A stretch of 41,405 nt of DNA from Pseudomonadota bacterium (GTDB taxonomy: Bacteria > Myxococcota_A > Polyangia > Polyangiales > Polyangiaceae): positions 1 to 41,405 of the forward strand of contig JAEYWK010000250.1 in assembly GCA_023431345.1 (NCBI GenBank). Reading direction: 5' to 3'. A program made the translations under genes and the position numbers. How positions within the stretch are numbered: position 1 is the first letter of the stretch; each line of letters starts with the position of its first letter. Under the pieces are notes generated by a model, which did not search any database, was not told where the DNA came from, and was given only the letters and a program-made list of their open reading frames with translations. This document shows, piece after piece, positions 8,101-15,946 of this stretch.

Positions 8101-10080
8101 ATGACTCGCTACAAGCTCAGCTTGCGCACGAAAATCGTGGCCACCATCATCGGCGTCACCCTGATCGTGGTGGTGGGCGGGGCTTGGAAGGCGGCGCAGC
8201 AAGTCAGGGCCGCGGAGCGGACGATCTCGCTCGAGCGCCCGCTCAAGCGCTACGTCGACACGCTGACGCAAATCGGCAGCGGTGAGTACGCCGTGACCAA
8301 GTTGATCGCCAGCGAGCCGGCGCTGATCGCGGCCCTCGCCGCACCCGACCTGGCCGCCGCCGCCGAGGCCGTCAAGCGCGTCGGCGACGTCCTGCAAGGC
8401 ACGCTCGTGCCCGACCTGTTCCTGATCTCGGACGCGAGCGGGCACGTCTTCCCCGTGTCCGGAGTGAAGGCGCCCGGCGACGCCGAGTGGCGCTCCGCGC
8501 GCCTTTTCCAAGATTTGCGCGAAGGGCGCGTCATCCGCGCTCGCTTCGCGGAGCTCGACGGCCAGGGCTATCGCATCTCGGGCGCGCCCATCAAGAGCGG
8601 GGAGCGCGTGGTGGGAACCGTCTTGTTCGGCGCCAGCCTCGACCGCTTTTTCTCCGACGCGATCAACCGCAGCGGCAACACCGAGCCGGGTAAAGAGCAT
8701 CGCCTCGTGCTCGTCGTCGGCGACCGGCAAATCGTCGCCGGCTCGGTGCCGCGCGTCGAGTGGAGCGCGGTCAGCCAAGCGCTGCTCCGGCCCCTGCCGC
8801 TCGAGGAAGGCGACCGCCGCACGGAAGTGCTGGAAATTACGGACAAAGAATCGGGCGAGCGGCGCCGCTACGATTTCGCCAAGGCGCCCGTCTCGGGCTA
8901 CTCCGCGGGCACGGATCCGGATTCGACTCCTTTCGGCAACGTGTACCTCTACCGCGATCACGAGCGCGCGACGGCGAAGGCGCTCGACGATCGCTTCGTC
9001 GGCTTGATGCTCGTGCTCGGCTTCGCGGTCGTGCTCTCGATCGTGATGGGCATCGTGTTGGCGATTCAGATCACGCGCCCGTTGCGCCGCTACATCGTCG
9101 CGACGGCCGAGCTGGGGCGTGGCCAGGGCGACTTGAGTCGTCGCCTCGAGGTCGATGGCGACGACGAGCTCGGGGCGCTCGCTACCAACCTCAACCGCGT
9201 CTTCGCCAAGATCCACAGCCTCGCCGCCGCGGTGCAGCGCTCGGCGTTCCAGGTGAACGCCTCGAGCGGCGAGATCTCGAGCATGAGCCGCAAGACCCTC
9301 GACGGCGCCAAGGAGCAAGCTTCGAAGATCACGAGCTCGACCGCGGCTGTCACCGAGCTGTCGAGCTCGATTCAACAAGTGGCGGAGAACGCCGCCGAAG
9401 CGACGCGCACCGCCAAGCAGAGTGGCCAAGCCGTGACGCGCGCCATCGAGCGGCTGCAGCAGATCAGGAAGAGCGTGGAGGAGGCGGCGCACCGCATCAG
9501 CGCCCTCGAGGAGTCGGGCAAGCGTATCGGCAACATCGTCGAGGTCATCCGCCAGATCAGCGAGCAGACCTCGATGCTCGCCCTGAACGCGGCGATCGAG
9601 GCCGCTCACGCCGGCGAGCACGGCCGGGGCTTCGCGGTCGTGGCCGACGAGGTCAGCTCGCTGGCCAAGCGAACCGGCCAGAGCGCCCGTGACATCGAGG
9701 ACCTGATCGCGGCCATTCGCGACCAGACCGGCGAAGCGGTTCAGAGCATGGAGCTTGGCACCCGCGAGGTGGAAGAGGGCACGCAGCTGGTCGAAACCAC
9801 CCTCGCCGACCTGAAGACGCTGATCAGCGTGATTGACGACACGGCGTCGGCGGTGCAAGAGCAGGCCATCGCATCCGACGAAATCGCCCGCAACATGGAC
9901 GCCGTACAGCGCATCGCCGGCTCGGTCGTCAACTCCAGCGAAAGCGCGGTCACCGAAGGTGAGCGGCTGCAGGCGCTGGCGGAGGCACTCGAGCAGAGCG
10001 TGCGCGGCTTCAAGATCGATCCCGAGCGGGTCGCCCTCGACGAAGCCGAGCTGAAGGCGCTCCCCGAGCACCGCGCATGA
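8101..10080 (+). CDS. Methyl-accepting chemotaxis protein (transmembrane chemoreceptor)
   Basis: This is a class I chemoreceptor of 659 aa. A first membrane helix (about 13-28, ATIIGVTLIVVVGGAW) is followed by a periplasmic sensor of about 270 residues, probably a Cache-type fold, and a second membrane helix (about 301-324). A HAMP domain begins at TRPLRRYIVATAELG. A long cytoplasmic coiled coil follows, with the signalling hairpin tip around residues 486-525 (SEQTSMLALNAAIEAAHAGE, then GRGFAVVADEVSSLAKR). No CheR/CheB-binding pentapeptide is visible at the C-terminus. No che genes lie in the window, so it is an orphan receptor that must work with an array encoded elsewhere. Its ligand cannot be inferred. 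The stop overlaps the next gene's ATG as ATGA. Confidence 0.93.
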   Translation: MTRYKLSLRTKIVATIIGVTLIVVVGGAWKAAQQVRAAERTISLERPLKRYVDTLTQIGSGEYAVTKLIASEPALIAALAAPDLAAAAEAVKRVGDVLQGTLVPDLFLISDASGHVFPVSGVKAPGDAEWRSARLFQDLREGRVIRARFAELDGQGYRISGAPIKSGERVVGTVLFGASLDRFFSDAINRSGNTEPGKEHRLVLVVGDRQIVAGSVPRVEWSAVSQALLRPLPLEEGDRRTEVLEITDKESGERRRYDFAKAPVSGYSAGTDPDSTPFGNVYLYRDHERATAKALDDRFVGLMLVLGFAVVLSIVMGIVLAIQITRPLRRYIVATAELGRGQGDLSRRLEVDGDDELGALATNLNRVFAKIHSLAAAVQRSAFQVNASSGEISSMSRKTLDGAKEQASKITSSTAAVTELSSSIQQVAENAAEATRTAKQSGQAVTRAIERLQQIRKSVEEAAHRISALEESGKRIGNIVEVIRQISEQTSMLALNAAIEAAHAGEHGRGFAVVADEVSSLAKRTGQSARDIEDLIAAIRDQTGEAVQSMELGTREVEEGTQLVETTLADLKTLISVIDDTASAVQEQAIASDEIARNMDAVQRIAGSVVNSSESAVTEGERLQALAEALEQSVRGFKIDPERVALDEAELKALPEHRA

Positions 10081-10748
10081 AGCTTTCCCTGCTCCGACTC
10101 TGCCCCGCCCTCAAACCTTGGCTCCTCGGCGCGCTCGTCGCCCTACCGCTCACCAGCGCTTGCGGTGACGAGGAGGCGGCGCCCGTCGTCCCACCCACGT
10201 TCGCGCTGCAAATCATCGATCTCGAGGGCGGCAACGACCGCGAGCTGGCGCGTCCACGCTGCGACGGCACCCTCGCGGTCACCGTCGCGATCTCGCCGCG
10301 CGGGTCTTTCACGCTGCGGCCGCCGCGCGCCTGCGGAGCCTCGCGCGCCTGCGGCTTCGTGCGCGTCGAAGCCCTCACGACCGAGGGTGAGCTGCTGGCC
10401 CAGGCCGACTCCGTGACGACGACGGCGGTGCTGCAGGTCGCTCCCACCCGGCTGCCCGAGCTGGCCAAGGTGCGCGCGAGCCTGGTGCGCGGGCTCGACG
10501 GCTCGCTCGTCACCAACCCCGACGCGGCGGAGGTGACGAGCGAGGTCACGCCCGTCGTGGAGCTGCCGGCCGACTGCGAGCAGACCGGCGCAGGCGGACA
10601 GGGCGGACAGGGCGCAGGCGGACAGGGCGCAGGCGGCGCACCCGGCGGCGCGGACGCGGGCGGAGCAGCGGGTCTTGGCGGCGAAGGCGGAGCGCCGAGC
10701 GAAGGCGGAGCGCCGAGCGAAGGCGGAGCGGGCGGCGACGCCGGCTGA
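10077..10748 (+). CDS. Glycine-rich lipoprotein coupled to the chemoreceptor, 223 aa
   Basis: The type II signal peptide ends at LTSAC (Cys29). Residues 30-165 form a compact domain containing four Cys (in RCDG, ACGA, RACGF and DCEQ), and the last 55 or so residues are Gly/Ala low complexity with GGQGG and GGAPSE units. Such GG tails are frequent in myxobacterial surface lipoproteins; their function is unknown to me. The ATG lies inside the chemoreceptor stop (ATGA, 10077-10080) and has no Shine-Dalgarno sequence of its own, so its translation probably depends on the receptor. A role as a periplasmic binding partner of the receptor is possible but is only inference from coupling. Confidence 0.75.
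   Translation: MKLSLLRLCPALKPWLLGALVALPLTSACGDEEAAPVVPPTFALQIIDLEGGNDRELARPRCDGTLAVTVAISPRGSFTLRPPRACGASRACGFVRVEALTTEGELLAQADSVTTTAVLQVAPTRLPELAKVRASLVRGLDGSLVTNPDAAEVTSEVTPVVELPADCEQTGAGGQGGQGAGGQGAGGAPGGADAGGAAGLGGEGGAPSEGGAPSEGGAGGDAG
10588..10730 (+). repeat. In-frame tandem repeats coding the Gly-rich tail
   Basis: Two repeat types are visible. A 15-bp unit ggcgcaggcggacag appears at 10588-10602 and 10612-10626, separated by a 9-bp partial copy (ggcggacag). An 18-bp unit gaaggcggagcgccgagc appears at 10683-10700 and 10701-10718, followed by a partial copy to 10730. Both unit lengths are multiples of three, so copy-number change would lengthen or shorten the tail without a frameshift. 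Confidence 0.85.
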
Positions 10749-10817
10749 GCCACGCGGCGCGTTCGCCTGCTGCCGGGATCAGCGGTTCGTCACCCCCACG
10801 GGTGGCGACGCGAGGGC
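10749..10817. terminator. Short convergent intergenic region with a weak hairpin
   Basis: This gap lies between the stops of the Gly-rich lipoprotein and the L,D-transpeptidase. The sequence cacccccacgggtg (10791-10804) can form a 5-bp stem with flanking complementary gtc/gac bases. There is no U-tract on either strand, so a Rho-independent terminator is only a possibility. Confidence 0.25.
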
Positions 10818-12431
10818 TCACTGGTGCACGAAGATGACGGTGCCAGTGAGCTTCAGCCGCGACGAGTGCCAGCCTTCGGGAAGCGCCGGCTCGGTGAAGA
10901 AGAAGAGCCGGCGAGCGTCCTCGGGCGTCAGGTTGATGCAGCCGTGGCTCTTCGGCGTGCCGAAGCGGTCGTGCCAGTACGCACCGTGCAGCGCGTAGCC
11001 TTCCTCGAAGTATTGGACGTACGGCACGTCACGCAGCTCGAACTCTTCACCCACCGCATCTGAATCCATCGTGGCGGAGACGTGCTTGGTGTGAATGCGG
11101 AAGATGCCGCGCTTGGTGGCCTTGCTGTGGGCAGGATCCTCGAGCCCGGCCTCGCCGGTCGAAATCAGCGTCGCGTACACGGCGCGCGTGCCGTCGTAGG
11201 CGACGAGCGTCTGCTTCGAGACGTTCACGTCGAGCCAGCGCTCGCCGTTCTTGCCCCACGCCGGCATCTTCTTGGCTTGATCCAGGCGAGAGGCGTCCTG
11301 GTCGGAGAGGTAGAGGCCCGCCTCGGTCTCGAAGTGCAGGCGGCGCTGAAAGAATGTCTGCTTACCGGTGAGCTTCTGTACCGACCAGTATTCGGCGGGG
11401 CCTGCGTCGACGAGCTTGCCCTTCTCGTAGCGCTTGAATCGCGCCTTCTCGCTGCGCACGAAGGCGAACGGAAACTGCAACTTGTCGCCGATCTCGACGC
11501 CATGGCGCTCCGAGCCCTGGATCGGCCGCAAGCGATCGGTGGGAACGACATCGAGATCGGTCGTGACGCCGTAGCGGCGCCCCTCGAACAACAGGGTTCG
11601 GAGCAGCGACAGCCCCTGCCGTGGCTTCATGCGCCCCGCGACCAGCTCCGTGCCGTGGTCGGTTTGGCCTTGAGGCGTCGGCAAGCTGCGGCCTTGTCCG
11701 AGAAAAGTCGGCAAGGGGTCGGATTGTCGCGCGTCCCACGCGGCGCGCGCGTCGGGCGGCGCGCTGCCGCGCAGCCAAACCTGCTGCGCGTAGCTGGCGC
11801 CGATCTCGCCGTCGGCGGCGAGCCAGCTCTGCATGCGCTCGCCCAGATCGCTCTCGGCCCGCTCCGCTTCGGCGCGCGTCGGCAGGCGCGTGTAGATCGG
11901 CCCCGGCTTGCGCACGGTGCCGTAGATGTAAGGCAGCCGGCTGCCGAAATCCGGCGCCTGCCCGCGGTAAGCGGTGACGACCGCGTCGCTCTCGTCGAGG
12001 GTCGCCGACCCTTCCGCGCACACGAAGCCACGCGGCGCGACCGGGTACCAGCCCGCGCCGCAGCCCTCGGTACCCGCGCTCGGGCCCGTCAACAGCAGCG
12101 AGCTGCCGGCTCGAAAGTAGCCGAGCCGCTCGGCCGATCGCGCCGGGCCATCGTGAATCCACGCGCGCAGCGAACGCGCGTAGATCCTCTTGCCCGGCTC
12201 TACCGCCGCTACGTGAAGCACGCCGTCGAGCGTGACGTGCGTCGGGCGCGACGCGGGGCGGACGACGGCGCTGGGGCTAGGCGCCGGCGGCTGGGCGCTG
12301 AGCGCGGCGCTCGGTGTCGCGCTGGGCGCTGCGTCGGGCGCCGGTTCGCGCTTGGAGCACCCCGCGGCAGTGAGGGCCGCGAGCAGCCAGGCGGAGGCGA
12401 TGCTTCGAGCCATGCCCTTTCGACATGGCAT
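10818..12431 (-). CDS. L,D-transpeptidase (YkuD family) lipoprotein
   Basis: The protein should cross-link peptidoglycan (3-3 links) or attach proteins to it, acting in the periplasm as a lipid-anchored enzyme. From the start at 12431 it has 537 aa, a signal peptide ending LTAAGC (Cys25) and a Ser/Ala/Pro-rich linker. A long middle region of about 300 residues is unassigned. The YkuD catalytic domain lies near the C-terminus, with LHGAYWHDRFGTPKSHGCIN containing the catalytic His-Gly-Cys (nucleophile Cys498). The ATG at 12431 is preferred over in-frame upstream codons reaching 12533 because GGAGG lies about 11 nt ahead of it and the signal peptide is then normal. An ATG at 12413 is the alternative. 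Confidence 0.88.
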   Translation of the reverse strand: MPCRKGMARSIASAWLLAALTAAGCSKREPAPDAAPSATPSAALSAQPPAPSPSAVVRPASRPTHVTLDGVLHVAAVEPGKRIYARSLRAWIHDGPARSAERLGYFRAGSSLLLTGPSAGTEGCGAGWYPVAPRGFVCAEGSATLDESDAVVTAYRGQAPDFGSRLPYIYGTVRKPGPIYTRLPTRAEAERAESDLGERMQSWLAADGEIGASYAQQVWLRGSAPPDARAAWDARQSDPLPTFLGQGRSLPTPQGQTDHGTELVAGRMKPRQGLSLLRTLLFEGRRYGVTTDLDVVPTDRLRPIQGSERHGVEIGDKLQFPFAFVRSEKARFKRYEKGKLVDAGPAEYWSVQKLTGKQTFFQRRLHFETEAGLYLSDQDASRLDQAKKMPAWGKNGERWLDVNVSKQTLVAYDGTRAVYATLISTGEAGLEDPAHSKATKRGIFRIHTKHVSATMDSDAVGEEFELRDVPYVQYFEEGYALHGAYWHDRFGTPKSHGCINLTPEDARRLFFFTEPALPEGWHSSRLKLTGTVIFVHQ

Positions 12432-12610
12432 AACGACGACCGCCTCCGCAAGAAAACGAGGGCTCGATCCGCCGAACACCACGTCGGGGCAAGAGCCTAC
12501 AAAACGCCGCAGATCAAGGACTTGCGTCGTCATGGCTCAACTTGCGGCGCAGCAAGCGACTCAAATTGCGCCGCTCCTCGAGAACTGCGCGACTAACGGC
12601 GCGGAAATAG
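12432..12610. promoter_or_regulatory. Divergent intergenic region with an 8-bp inverted repeat
   Basis: This 179-bp space separates the outward-reading transpeptidase and membrane-protein genes. It contains gcggcgca (12544-12551) and its exact reverse complement tgcgccgc (12567-12574), with a 15-nt spacer. This could be an operator or chance in GC-rich DNA. No clear -35/-10 pair was found. Confidence 0.25.
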
Positions 12611-13156
12611 TTGCGTCTTGCCGGACAGGACCTATGTTCCCGCGGGTTGACCGCCACACCACGTTTCAGGAGCGCAGCTCCGCTCGCGTCCGCAGGCATC
12701 GCGTGCCTGGGGCTGGTGCCTACGTTCGGTGGCCCTGACGAGCCGCTCCATTGGGCGATGACGCTCGGCATGGTCGGCTTCGGCGCCCTGCTGTTCGTGC
12801 GGCACCGCTTGCGCGGCTGCGAGCCCGCCCTGGCCGACATCGAGGCCGCGCCGGCACGCAGGGCCGGCCGCGTCGTGTTGTGCATCACGGCCATGTCGGC
12901 GCTCTTGGTGCTCGGCATCATCGCCGCTCAGCTCGTTGCGGGCGGCGCCGTCGCTCCGCTGTCGCTGCTGATGCCCGCCGCAGCCCTCTTGTGGCTGCTC
13001 TCGGTCGGCCTCAGGTCCCTGCGCCACGCGGCGTTGCCGCCCGCAGCTGCCAGCAACGAGAGCGACCGACCTTCGCGGCGCCCCCCCGACTGGACGCCGC
13101 GCTCCCCCGGCATGCCCTCTGCCAGGCCCGCGTCCGATGGGCACGCCCGCGCCTGA
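12611..13156 (+). CDS. Hypothetical small integral membrane protein, 181 aa
   Basis: No family is recognised. Three or four hydrophobic segments are visible: about 28-40 and 49-64 (WAMTLGMVGFGALLFV), 89-110 (VVLCITAMSALLVLGIIAAQ) and 114-134 (PLSLLMPAAALLWLLSV). A basic, Pro/Ser-rich tail of about 40 residues follows. The start is uncertain: a TTG at 12611 opens the frame, and another TTG at 12647 would remove 12 residues before the first hydrophobic segment. Coding potential is supported by the regular pattern of helices and charged loops. It lies 60 bp upstream of the sulfatase-fold lipoprotein on the same strand, but no functional link is evident. Confidence 0.55.
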   Translation: MRLAGQDLCSRGLTATPRFRSAAPLASAGIACLGLVPTFGGPDEPLHWAMTLGMVGFGALLFVRHRLRGCEPALADIEAAPARRAGRVVLCITAMSALLVLGIIAAQLVAGGAVAPLSLLMPAAALLWLLSVGLRSLRHAALPPAAASNESDRPSRRPPDWTPRSPGMPSARPASDGHARA

Positions 13157-13202
13157 CCAGCCGTGTGTCGCATTGAGTCGCCTCACCGAGATTCAAGCCG
13201 AG

Positions 13203-13219
13203 TAAAAGGGGGGACCATG
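13203..13219 (+). promoter_or_regulatory. Strong ribosome binding site of the sulfatase-fold lipoprotein
   Basis: The sequence aaaaggggggaccatg places a purine-rich AAGGGGGG block about 4 nt before the first of two tandem ATG codons. This decides the start at 13217 over the longer open frame that begins at 13163. Confidence 0.6.
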
Positions 13220-14581
13220 ATGCGCTCTGCCGCCCCCGCGCTGCTGCTGCTGGCCGCCTGCTCCAAGACTGACCCGCCCGCGCCCAAGCCTTCGGCGCCA
13301 CCTGCGAGCGCCGCCGCGAGCGTGGCCGCCGCCCCCTCCGCTTCGGCAGCTGCTGCCGCCGAGCCCGCGCGCCCGCGCAACGTGCTCTTTCTCACCATCG
13401 ACAGCCTGCGCGCCGAGATGCCGTGGACCGGCTACCCTCGCCCCATCGCGCCGAACCTCACGGCGCTCGCCGAGAAGTGCACGACGTACACCAACGCCTA
13501 CTCGGTCTCGAGCTACACCGCCAAGAGCGTGGCCGCCTTCTTGACCGGTCGCTTGCCGAGCACGCTCTATCGCAGCGGCTTCTTCTTCGCGAGCTACTCG
13601 AGCGCCAACCATTTCATGGCCGAGGATCTGAGCCGGAACGGCATCGCCACGCTGGGCTGGTTCGGCCACCTGTACTTTGCTCGCGCCAAGGGGCTCGAGC
13701 AGGGCTTCGATGAGTGGCGCACCGTGCCGGGCCTCACGTTCGACGCCCAGACCGACAATCATATCACGAGCGAGAAGATGACAGCGCTCGGCATCGAGCT
13801 CCTGAGCAAGCCGGAGCTCAAGACCAAGCAGTTCTTCGCGTGGGCTCACTACATGGATCCCCACGACCAGTACAACCGCCACGAGGTCGCCCCGAGCTTC
13901 GGCAACAAAGCACGCGACCGCTACGACCAAGAGGTGTTCTACACCGATTTGTGGTTGAAGAAGCTGCTCGATTTCGTGGAAGAGCAGAGCTACGGCAAAG
14001 ACACCTACGTCGTGATCTCCGCCGATCACGGCGAAGCGTTCGGGGAGCACGACATGTACAAGCACGCCTTCGAGCTGTGGGAGGTGCTGACGCGCGTGCC
14101 TCTGCTCGTGTGTGGCCCGGGCGTGAAAGCGCAGCGCATCACCGAGCGACGCTCACACCTCGACCTGGTACCCACCTTCTACGACTTGCTCGGCCAGCAG
14201 GCGCCCAGTGATCTCATCGGCAAGAGCCTGCTGCCCGAGCTCACGGGCAGCGAAGCGCCGAAGAACCGCGAGCCCATCTACCTCGAGCTCGCGGAGGACA
14301 GCCACAACCCGCCGCGCCGCGCCATCATCCAAGGCGATTACAAGCTGATTTGGAGCGGGCCGCGCGACAAGTTCCAGCTGTTCAACCTCACTCAAGATCC
14401 GGGCGAGACGAAGGAGCTGTCGAAGCAAGAGCCGGAGCAGTTGAAGGCGATGGTCGCGGCCTACCGCGCATTTTGGGAGAAGCTGCCGATGGTGGAGCCC
14501 TACGGCCACATGAAGCTCAAAGAGGGCGGGACCGCGCGAGGCCCAACGGGGCCCGAAAAGGCGGACGAGAAAAAGCGCTGA
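13217..14581 (+). CDS. Sulfatase/alkaline-phosphatase-superfamily lipoprotein without the formylglycine Cys
   Basis: The fold is that of sulfatases and phosphoethanolamine-type transferases. After the lipobox LLAAC (Cys15) comes an Ala/Pro/Ser linker to about residue 52. The domain then starts with NVLFLTIDSLRAE (metal-binding Asp62) and continues with the nucleophile region SSYTAKSVAAFLTGR. ISADHGEAFGEHD (Asp270, His271, His278) supplies the second metal site. In sulfatases the nucleophile is Cys/Ser in C/S-x-P-x-R. Here the position nine residues before TGR is Thr101 and the Pro/Arg are missing, which is more like metal-dependent phospho- or phosphoglycerol-transferases. It should act in the periplasm or at the surface on an unknown phosphate or sulfate ester. 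The length, 454 aa, is normal. Confidence 0.8.
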   Translation: MMRSAAPALLLLAACSKTDPPAPKPSAPPASAAASVAAAPSASAAAAAEPARPRNVLFLTIDSLRAEMPWTGYPRPIAPNLTALAEKCTTYTNAYSVSSYTAKSVAAFLTGRLPSTLYRSGFFFASYSSANHFMAEDLSRNGIATLGWFGHLYFARAKGLEQGFDEWRTVPGLTFDAQTDNHITSEKMTALGIELLSKPELKTKQFFAWAHYMDPHDQYNRHEVAPSFGNKARDRYDQEVFYTDLWLKKLLDFVEEQSYGKDTYVVISADHGEAFGEHDMYKHAFELWEVLTRVPLLVCGPGVKAQRITERRSHLDLVPTFYDLLGQQAPSDLIGKSLLPELTGSEAPKNREPIYLELAEDSHNPPRRAIIQGDYKLIWSGPRDKFQLFNLTQDPGETKELSKQEPEQLKAMVAAYRAFWEKLPMVEPYGHMKLKEGGTARGPTGPEKADEKKR

Positions 14582-14612
14582 ACTTCCCGACCCCACGGCC
14601 GTTCATTTCGGC

Positions 14613-14813
14613 GTGACGAGCTCGATTCGGTACCTGCTGATTGCGGCTCTGGTTTCGCTCTGCGCGACCGCCGGCGCGAGCGTTCAATCCTGCAACACGC
14701 GCTGCCAGACCGCGCAAACGGACTGCAACTTGCGCTGTGATGGCAGCATCCCGTGCATCAATCAGTGCCAGACCATGGCCGACAGCTGCGCGGACGCCTG
14801 CTTGAGGCAGTAG
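14613..14813 (+). CDS. Small secreted protein with four C-x3-C pairs, 66 aa
   Basis: A signal peptide (about 1-23, RYLLIAALVSLCATAGAS) is followed by a mature part of only about 43 residues containing eight Cys in a strict pattern: CNTRC, CNLRC, CINQC and CADAC, with intervals of 6, 5 and 6 residues. A C-x3-C pair places both thiols on one helix face, so two helical hairpins held by disulfides, or a metal-thiolate cluster, are plausible. I do not recognise a named family. The start is GTG at 14613; no clear Shine-Dalgarno sequence precedes it, and the gene begins 31 bp after the sulfatase-fold gene, so co-transcription is likely. It ends just before a strong hairpin. Confidence 0.7.
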   Translation: MTSSIRYLLIAALVSLCATAGASVQSCNTRCQTAQTDCNLRCDGSIPCINQCQTMADSCADACLRQ

Positions 14814-14814
14814 C

Positions 14815-14861
14815 GATGAGCGGTCAGCGACCGCCCGGGGGCGTGTCGCGGACCGCTCATC
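14815..14861. terminator. Bidirectional hairpin terminator between convergent genes
   Basis: The left arm gatgagcggtc + gcgac (14815-14831, with one extra A) pairs with gtcgc + gaccgctcatc (14845-14861, with one extra G). This gives 16 base pairs with one mismatch position, and the loop itself is self-complementary (cgccc/gggcg). It sits between the stops of the C-x3-C protein and the Gly-rich lipoprotein. There is no U-run, so it may act as a Rho-linked or RNA-stabilising stem. Confidence 0.65.
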
Positions 14862-14870
14862 ACCCACCCC

Positions 14871-15482
14871 TCAGTTAGGCCCGCACTGCCACTCGGAGCC
14901 GGGCGGAGGCGGGTTGTCGCAGACGCATGTGATCGCCGCGTAGTTGCAGGTCAGCCCATCGGGGAGGCCGCTGCAGGCCGCGCCATCCGTCGGCGCGCTA
15001 GCGGGACACTGAGCGGAGTTGACGGCAGGCTCGCCCCCGGCGCCGCCGTCCCCACCACCGCCTTCGCCTCCTGCACCCGCGCCTCCCGCACCACCGGGCG
15101 TCGTCGCGCCTTCGCCACCAGCGCCGCCCCAGCCGCCGGTTCCGCCATCGCCTCCTGCACCCGCGCCCCCCGCGCTGCCACCCGCGCCGGCTCCCGCGTC
15201 GCCGCCAGCGCCAGCGGACGGGGTGCCGCCATCACCGGGGATGCCGCCCTCGCCCGTCGGACGACCACCCTCGGAGGGCGTGCCGCCGTCGCCGACAGTA
15301 CCGCCCTTCCCCGCGGTGCCGCCGCCCGTACCGCCCGTGCCACCCTTTCCGCCGCCGCTGACGCCGCTACCAGCCGTGCCGGCGTTGCCGGAGGGACCGC
15401 CTTCATCGTCATCGCCGCAGGCAACGACGAGGCTACACCCCAAAAGCGCAAAACCAAGGACTTGAACGTATTTCTTTTTCAT
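14871..15482 (-). CDS. Glycine-rich lipoprotein with a C-terminal Cys module, 203 aa
   Basis: The type II signal peptide ends at LVVAC (Cys22). Residues 28-145 are almost entirely Gly/Ala with Thr, Ser, Asp and Glu (GGTGG, GEGG and GAGG units). The last 45 or so residues form a small Cys-rich module (QCPASAP, AACSGL, TCNY, TCVCD, WQCGPN) that should be disulfide-bonded. This layout is common in secreted myxobacterial proteins, where the Cys module is thought to be the functional head; its activity is unknown. The ATG at 15482 is backed by GGAGG about 4 nt upstream. The gene is convergent with the C-x3-C protein gene. Confidence 0.75.
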   Translation of the reverse strand: MKKKYVQVLGFALLGCSLVVACGDDDEGGPSGNAGTAGSGVSGGGKGGTGGTGGGTAGKGGTVGDGGTPSEGGRPTGEGGIPGDGGTPSAGAGGDAGAGAGGSAGGAGAGGDGGTGGWGGAGGEGATTPGGAGGAGAGGEGGGGDGGAGGEPAVNSAQCPASAPTDGAACSGLPDGLTCNYAAITCVCDNPPPPGSEWQCGPN

Positions 15483-15824
15483 GAGCCTCCACCGTGCGAA
15501 GCAGCCTCGAGCGACAGACCGCCGCAGGCTCCGCCTACTCTTCTGTGAAACGATGGGCGCAAAACTATCAGCGCCTCCTCGTTAGTACGGCCGCGCGTGC
15601 TGCGAGTGATCACATATCGCTGGTCATGCGGGGAACCAGCGAGCGATACGTCCCTCGCGGCGCTGCGAGAGGCCGATGCCAGCGCGACGCACGGCTCAGG
15701 AGCGCCCGGGCGGCAGACGCTCACGCCGCCAGGCTCATCCGACAGAAGACGAAAAATCTGTCCGTGCTTCCGCAGCTAACTCCCCACTGACCTGACCTTC
15801 GCGCCCGCGCGGAACCAGCCCGAT

Positions 15825-15856
15825 CACAGCGGGCTGCGGCCACAGCGGGCTGCGGC
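15825..15856. repeat. 16-bp tandem duplication
   Basis: The unit cacagcgggctgcggc occurs twice in direct contact (15825-15840 and 15841-15856), exactly. It lies between two hairpins downstream of the ABC-export operon. No function is evident. Confidence 0.85.
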
Positions 15857-15890
15857 GGATTCAGGCAAAACGCCTGACGAGCGAGCGCCC

Positions 15891-15946
15891 GCGGTGCGTC
15901 AGCGATCTCCGCCACTGACGGCGGCAACTCACTACTGACGCACCGC
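15891..15946 (-). terminator. Large hairpin downstream of the ABC-export operon
   Basis: The 12-bp arms gcggtgcgtcag (15891-15902) and ctgacgcaccgc (15935-15946) are perfectly complementary. The loop carries an inner stem ccgcc/ggcgg. It begins 14 bp after the last stop codon of the minus-strand operon (15960) and is the likely transcription end. No U-tract follows. Confidence 0.55.

Noticed and set aside
8053..10071. 672-codon open frame on the minus strand
   Set aside because: It is the complement of the chemoreceptor gene. Its translation is Arg/His/Gln/Asp-rich and matches no family, the usual antisense shadow in GC-rich DNA.
11082..12596. 504-codon open frame on the plus strand
   Set aside because: It is antisense to the L,D-transpeptidase gene, which has an intact YkuD motif; the plus-strand translation shows only biased composition.
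15019..15400. Repetitive GC-rich block that might be taken for a CRISPR or tandem-repeat array
   Set aside because: It is degenerate coding sequence for the Gly/Ala linker of a lipoprotein; there are no equal-length repeats with unique spacers.
15494..15790. Possible small genes in the gene-free stretch
   Set aside because: The candidates on both strands lack ribosome sites, signal peptides or plausible composition, and overlap the hairpins.
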